This document shows positions 61,101-64,000 of a stretch of DNA of 64,000 nucleotides, piece after piece. How positions within the stretch are numbered: position 1 is the stretch's first letter; each line of letters begins with the position of its first letter. The stretch lies in the NCBI GenBank assembly GCA_949296575.1, contig CASFPE010000007.1:40807-104806 (forward strand), in the 5' to 3' direction. The notes beneath the pieces are model-generated. The model did no database searches. It was given only the letters and a program-made list of their open reading frames with translations, and was not told where the DNA came from. Made by a program: the position numbers and the translations under genes. The DNA is from an uncultured Bacteroides sp. (GTDB lineage Bacteria; Bacteroidota; Bacteroidia; Bacteroidales; Bacteroidaceae).

Positions 61101-61568
61101 ATGGCAAAAGTAAATTCTGAAACAGTTTCCAAGTTAAGGCGATTGTTGGCTTCTTGGACGGTCTTTTATCAAAAGGCCCACACATACCACTGGGATTTGA
61201 CGGGCGAAAATTTCCTTTCGTTCCACAAGCACCTTGAAACTCTTTACAATGAGAGTGTGGAACACACGGATTCGATTGCTGAAAGGTTGCGTCAAATCGG
61301 TGAGAGAACCGCATTGACATTGAACGGGGCTTCTTCGGATTCCGTAGTACAGGATGAGAACGGTGCGAACACAGCAAACGCCATTGCGCAGGATTTGATT
61401 ACTGGCATCGCACAGCTTACAGCATTACAAACGGAAATCTACAACGAAGCTGACGAACAGGGCGACTACGTTACCGCAGACCTTATGACACAACTGAGCA
61501 AGTGGTGCGAGTTCAACAGTTGGTTCTTGGCATCTGTTGTGGGTAATGAAAACGAAACGAATGTATAA
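61101..61568 (+). CDS. Dps-like ferritin-family protein encoded in the phage module
   Basis: 155 residues, four-helix bundle. YQKAHTYHWDLTGENFLSFHKHLETLYNE contains the Dps ligand pattern: His in YHW, His in SFHKH, and the following HTDSIAERLRQIG with Asp and Glu in the ferroxidase positions. Such proteins bind iron and may protect DNA. In a tail module it may instead be a virion protein or a host-protective cargo. The stop TAA is part of the ATAACTAAAAAC motif leading the next gene. Confidence 0.85.
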   Translation: MAKVNSETVSKLRRLLASWTVFYQKAHTYHWDLTGENFLSFHKHLETLYNESVEHTDSIAERLRQIGERTALTLNGASSDSVVQDENGANTANAIAQDLITGIAQLTALQTEIYNEADEQGDYVTADLMTQLSKWCEFNSWFLASVVGNENETNV

Positions 61569-61584
61569 CTAAAAACAAATCAAA

Positions 61585-62763
61585 ATGGCAACGAAAATTC
61601 AGTTCAGGAGGGACACGGCTGCAAATTGGAACACGGCCAACCCTGTATTGATGGAGGGTGAACTTGGCATTGAAACCGATGCCAACAAGGCAAAAATAGG
61701 TGATGGCACTTCCGCTTGGAAAAGCCTGCCTTATATTTTGAACTTACAAAAAGTAGAATACGCGAATATTGATAACCTTTATAACCCGCTCACGGATTGC
61801 GGAATTTACTTGGTGCAGCTAAACCAAGTCACTTGTGGCATCTTGGAAGTTACCGCCACGTGGGGATTGAACGGCATCCACCAGAAGCTGAGCGGAGGTT
61901 TTGTCCTTGGCGGGCAATACGAGGGACAGGACATCAACAGCGAAGCGGAAATACCTACGATGACAGCCAATGAACAGAAAACATTTGTGCGCCACAGGGC
62001 ATTGAGCAGCAGTGTGCCATCGGGCGAATGGTCGAAATGGGAAGAATATGGAAGCACCCTTACCACCGTCATCTTCGGCGACTTGGTGAACAGCGGAATG
62101 ACGAGCGGCGGTGCAGTCGATTGGAGCTATTTCGCGCCATTCACTAATGCGGATGAATTGTTTGCTGCCGCCAAAGACGGGAAACACGTGTTCTATGCAA
62201 AGACGCAATCCGAATACGCATTAGAAAACAATCAAACGTTATGCCCTGTAACCGCTTGCATAGACAGTGACGGATTCTTGGAGTTGATGGTATTGTTCGT
62301 TGACGAGGATTATATTTATGACCCCGCTTTATTTAGGATTGTAATAACTAAGCAAGGAGAAATTGACAGCTTTGAGAAGCTGACTTTGATAAACAACCAA
62401 AATTATAATAGATTGTATGTAACCACCAGCGGATTACTTACTCTTGCGGCAAACCCGTCAACAGACGTGAGCAGCACGAATTTCGGCCGAAAGAAATTCG
62501 ATGAGATTATCAACATGGTTGGATTTGGCGCGTTGCGAAAGGTAGTTGACACCAATCCCAATTTGGGCATTCATGTGGCAGGGGAAATACAAGCCCCGTA
62601 TTACAGTGACGGCACGGAGTTTTCCATCATCCTGCACCATGTAACGGAAAGCGGGGACACGGAAGTGCATTCATTGAAGTTCACCAAAGGGAGCAATGAT
62701 GAAATCTATTGCGCGTCCCACAAAGTGGCAACGCTTGCGGGTACGGAATATGCAAACAGTTAG
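61585..62763 (+). CDS. Phage tail-fibre-type protein with hyaluronidase/Mtd-like N-terminal domain
   Basis: 392 residues. The N-terminus MATKIQFRRDTAANWNTANP with VLMEGELGIETDANKAKIGDGTSAW split over two segments is the short beta domain that attaches many tail fibres and phage hyaluronidases to the baseplate. Residues about 60-150 (GGQYEGQDINSEAEIPTMT, SSVPSGEWSKWEEYG) resemble a pyocin-knob-type repeat. The rest is likely a receptor-binding region. No TR/VR retroelement is visible in the window. Confidence 0.8.
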   Translation: MATKIQFRRDTAANWNTANPVLMEGELGIETDANKAKIGDGTSAWKSLPYILNLQKVEYANIDNLYNPLTDCGIYLVQLNQVTCGILEVTATWGLNGIHQKLSGGFVLGGQYEGQDINSEAEIPTMTANEQKTFVRHRALSSSVPSGEWSKWEEYGSTLTTVIFGDLVNSGMTSGGAVDWSYFAPFTNADELFAAAKDGKHVFYAKTQSEYALENNQTLCPVTACIDSDGFLELMVLFVDEDYIYDPALFRIVITKQGEIDSFEKLTLINNQNYNRLYVTTSGLLTLAANPSTDVSSTNFGRKKFDEIINMVGFGALRKVVDTNPNLGIHVAGEIQAPYYSDGTEFSIILHHVTESGDTEVHSLKFTKGSNDEIYCASHKVATLAGTEYANS

Positions 62764-62768
62764 AAGCC

Positions 62769-63176
62769 ATGACAACAGAGGAATATGTAACACTGGAAAC
62801 AGCCAAGTACTTAAAGCGGGCTGGTTTTGACATACCGTGCAAACGGTGCTTTTTAATCAATGGTTTGCCTGCATGTTCAGGACAGGAAGAAAACCATAAC
62901 CACGTTACCTGTAATGCATACAGCAGGCCAACGCAGGGACTTGCCGCCTGTTGGATAAGAGAAAAGTTCAAAACCCATATCTTTACTTGGTATGACAGCA
63001 AAGAAGATTACTGGACTTACGGGACAATAAAAGTGGAAAAGGATTCTGACCCTGAATTTTGCGTTGAGGTTAATGCTGCAACATGTGAAAAAGCAATGGA
63101 GACAGGCTTGCAAGATGTATTGTATTACAAAATATTGCCAATAGTCGAATATGAAAAAGAAGCAACTGGAAATTAA
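62769..63176 (+). CDS. Phage hypothetical protein with Cys-rich N-terminal half
   Basis: 135 residues from ATG 62769 (MTTEEYVTLETAKYLKRAGF). Cysteines at CKRCFLINGLPAC, TCNAYSR and AACWI could form a zinc site. The first helix resembles DNA- or substrate-binding phage proteins (ETAKYLKRAGFD). Five bases after the tail-fibre gene and overlapping the next by 26 nt. Confidence 0.6.
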   Translation: MTTEEYVTLETAKYLKRAGFDIPCKRCFLINGLPACSGQEENHNHVTCNAYSRPTQGLAACWIREKFKTHIFTWYDSKEDYWTYGTIKVEKDSDPEFCVEVNAATCEKAMETGLQDVLYYKILPIVEYEKEATGN

Positions 63177-63486
63177 GCCGTATGTGGTGGATGCCATACA
63201 ATTCACTGGCGATAATGTGGAAGACATACAAGAATTTCTTAATAATCTGTTCTATGCAACTGCTCCAAAAGCGGAGTTGCGCCGATATGGCGCAAATACG
63301 GTTGTCGCCTTATCAGGAGGATTCTTGGGGGCATACAGTTACTACGGCATCCCGTTGTTCGTCATTTTCAAGAACGATTATTTGGTGTATGATGCCAGAC
63401 CGATAGGCCATAACAGGAATTTGTACGTGGTAAGTGACGCTGACGTAAAGACAAGGATGTGTGACTACAAGGAGAATGATTTGTAA
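63151..63486 (+). CDS. Phage hypothetical protein
   Basis: 111 residues, MKKKQLEIKPYVVDAIQFTG at the start, mixed alpha/beta, no signal. It resembles the small accessory proteins found among tail genes (DIQEFLNNLFYATAP; YDARPIGHNRNLYVVSDADV). No function assigned. The 3' end is followed by an ATAACTAAAAC leader. Confidence 0.55.
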   Translation: MKKKQLEIKPYVVDAIQFTGDNVEDIQEFLNNLFYATAPKAELRRYGANTVVALSGGFLGAYSYYGIPLFVIFKNDYLVYDARPIGHNRNLYVVSDADVKTRMCDYKENDL

Positions 63487-63510
63487 AACGATAACTAAAA
63501 CAACAGCAAC

Positions 63511-63780
63511 ATGAGAAATTTGCCATTTGACGGGAACAACGCAATAATGCAATGTTCCGCATTAGGAAACTGCAAGAATTTCGAGGCAGGAGTGATTGAC
63601 CAGACCTTTGACGGTTACATAAGGGTGAAGAACATCGGGGAGGAAATGGCCGCAATCCGTTACCAAGACCAAACGGGTTCTGACGGGCTGCACCTTTCCC
63701 CGGACGAAACGGAGTACTTGCGCGTGGAAAGGGGGCGCAAGATAGAAGTTATCGCAGGAACGGTAAACATAATGTATTAG
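63511..63780 (+). CDS. Phage hypothetical protein, small beta-rich
   Basis: 89 residues. GVIDQTFDGYIRVKNIGEEM, IRYQDQTGSDGLHLSPDETE and YLRVERGRKIEVIAGTVNIM show a compact beta-sandwich rhythm, as in head-tail or fibre-associated proteins. It ends four bases before the last gene. Confidence 0.55.
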   Translation: MRNLPFDGNNAIMQCSALGNCKNFEAGVIDQTFDGYIRVKNIGEEMAAIRYQDQTGSDGLHLSPDETEYLRVERGRKIEVIAGTVNIMY

Positions 63781-63784
63781 CACC

Positions 63785-64000
63785 ATGTTCGGTTTAGGAT
63801 TAGGAAAACTGGGAAACAATTACAAAGTCCACCTACGCAGGAAACGCGGATTCTTCCCTCCCGGCACGCCGCAGGCGATACGGGAAGCCCTCGTGTGCTG
63901 GTACGACCCCGCCCGGCAGGGGGCGACCAACGAGAAGATGGCCGAGAACCCTGTATTGAAAGACCTCTCCGGCAACGGGCATGACATGCCCTGCCACAAC
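63785..64000 (+). CDS. Phage tail or LamG-like protein, N-terminal part (runs off the right edge)
   Basis: The ATG at 63785 opens 72 codons with no stop before the window end. MFGLGLGKLGNNYKVHLRRK leads to ALVCWYDPARQGATNEKMAE and KDLSGNGHDMPCHN. The WYDPARQ...LKDLSGNGHD pattern is the usual start of a concanavalin/LamG-like glycan-binding domain in phage adhesins. The C-terminus lies outside the window. Confidence 0.7.
   Translation, partial: MFGLGLGKLGNNYKVHLRRKRGFFPPGTPQAIREALVCWYDPARQGATNEKMAENPVLKDLSGNGHDMPCHN

Noticed and set aside
61585..62763. Diversity-generating retroelement target because of the Mtd-like N-terminus
   Set aside because: No reverse transcriptase, template repeat or variable repeat pattern is visible in the window.

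Overview
The window is chromosomal DNA from a member of the Bacteroidales. Evidence: Bacteroidetes-type promoters (TTTG, about 20 nt, TAnnTTTG), almost no Shine-Dalgarno sequences, lipoproteins with acidic post-cysteine signals, BamA/Skp/DUF6089 and DUF2795-type genes, FISUMP-like lipoproteins and a type IX secretion (PorP-GldKLMN) locus. The genus cannot be fixed from sequence reading alone. The last ~8 kb is a phage or mobile region.

Layout. 1-6.1 kb: a partial Rieske-like lipoprotein, argH, an SRPBCC protein, pyrE, comF, recX and prmC on the minus strand, with ribD divergent. 6.3-13 kb: a DUF6242-type lipoprotein, then the envelope-biogenesis run DUF6089-uppS-bamA-skp-skp. 13-15.5 kb: murI, a methyltransferase, a PduO-type adenosyltransferase and a DUF2795 gene. 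15.6-16.7 kb: a decayed Abi gene, then a promoter followed by ~300 nt of highly self-complementary sequence that looks like an unassigned structured RNA. 16.77-22.2 kb: the most notable locus, with three Tat-signal Cys-X-X-X repeat precursors (one fused around a FISUMP-like domain), a radical SAM/SPASM maturase, a pseudo-radical-SAM maturase, a CXXX modification-system protein, and tatA-tatC overlapping the end of the same operon. I read this as a ribosomally made peptide or protein, modified on cysteines in the cytoplasm and exported folded by its own Tat translocase.

22.4-28.6 kb: porP, gldK, gldL, gldM and gldN (type IX secretion core). 28.8-30.3 kb: a GH43 glycosidase. 30.7-34.4 kb: a four-gene minus-strand operon (small lipoprotein, TolB-like propeller, PEGA/outer-membrane barrel, FISUMP-like lipoprotein). 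34.9-37.7 kb: a TPR sensor kinase and LytTR regulator. 37.8-45.1 kb: a tightly overlapping cluster (sodium symporter, tandem glycosyltransferase, HIT-like DUF4922, SpoIID/LytB, AmpG, BadF-type sugar kinase) suited to muropeptide or amino-sugar recovery. 45.4-53.8 kb: an outer-membrane barrel, priA, a low-molecular-weight phosphatase, a PgpH-like HD phosphodiesterase, gltX and an LpxL-like acyltransferase. 53.85-55.7 kb: a Stealth phosphotransferase and a GT92-like glycosyltransferase.

55.8-64 kb: small orphan genes, an IS1595-type transposase with an overlapping KilA-N gene, two secreted or membrane proteins, then a phage distal-structure module with a Dps-like ferritin and tail-fibre-type proteins; the last gene runs off the window.

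A second theme cuts across the window: five noncoding or gene-end segments (about 22.3, 30.4, 34.6, 45.2 and 49.15 kb) each hold degenerate tandem repeats of the same 21-23 bp period but unrelated unit sequence, several with palindromic cores. No checklist feature explains them.
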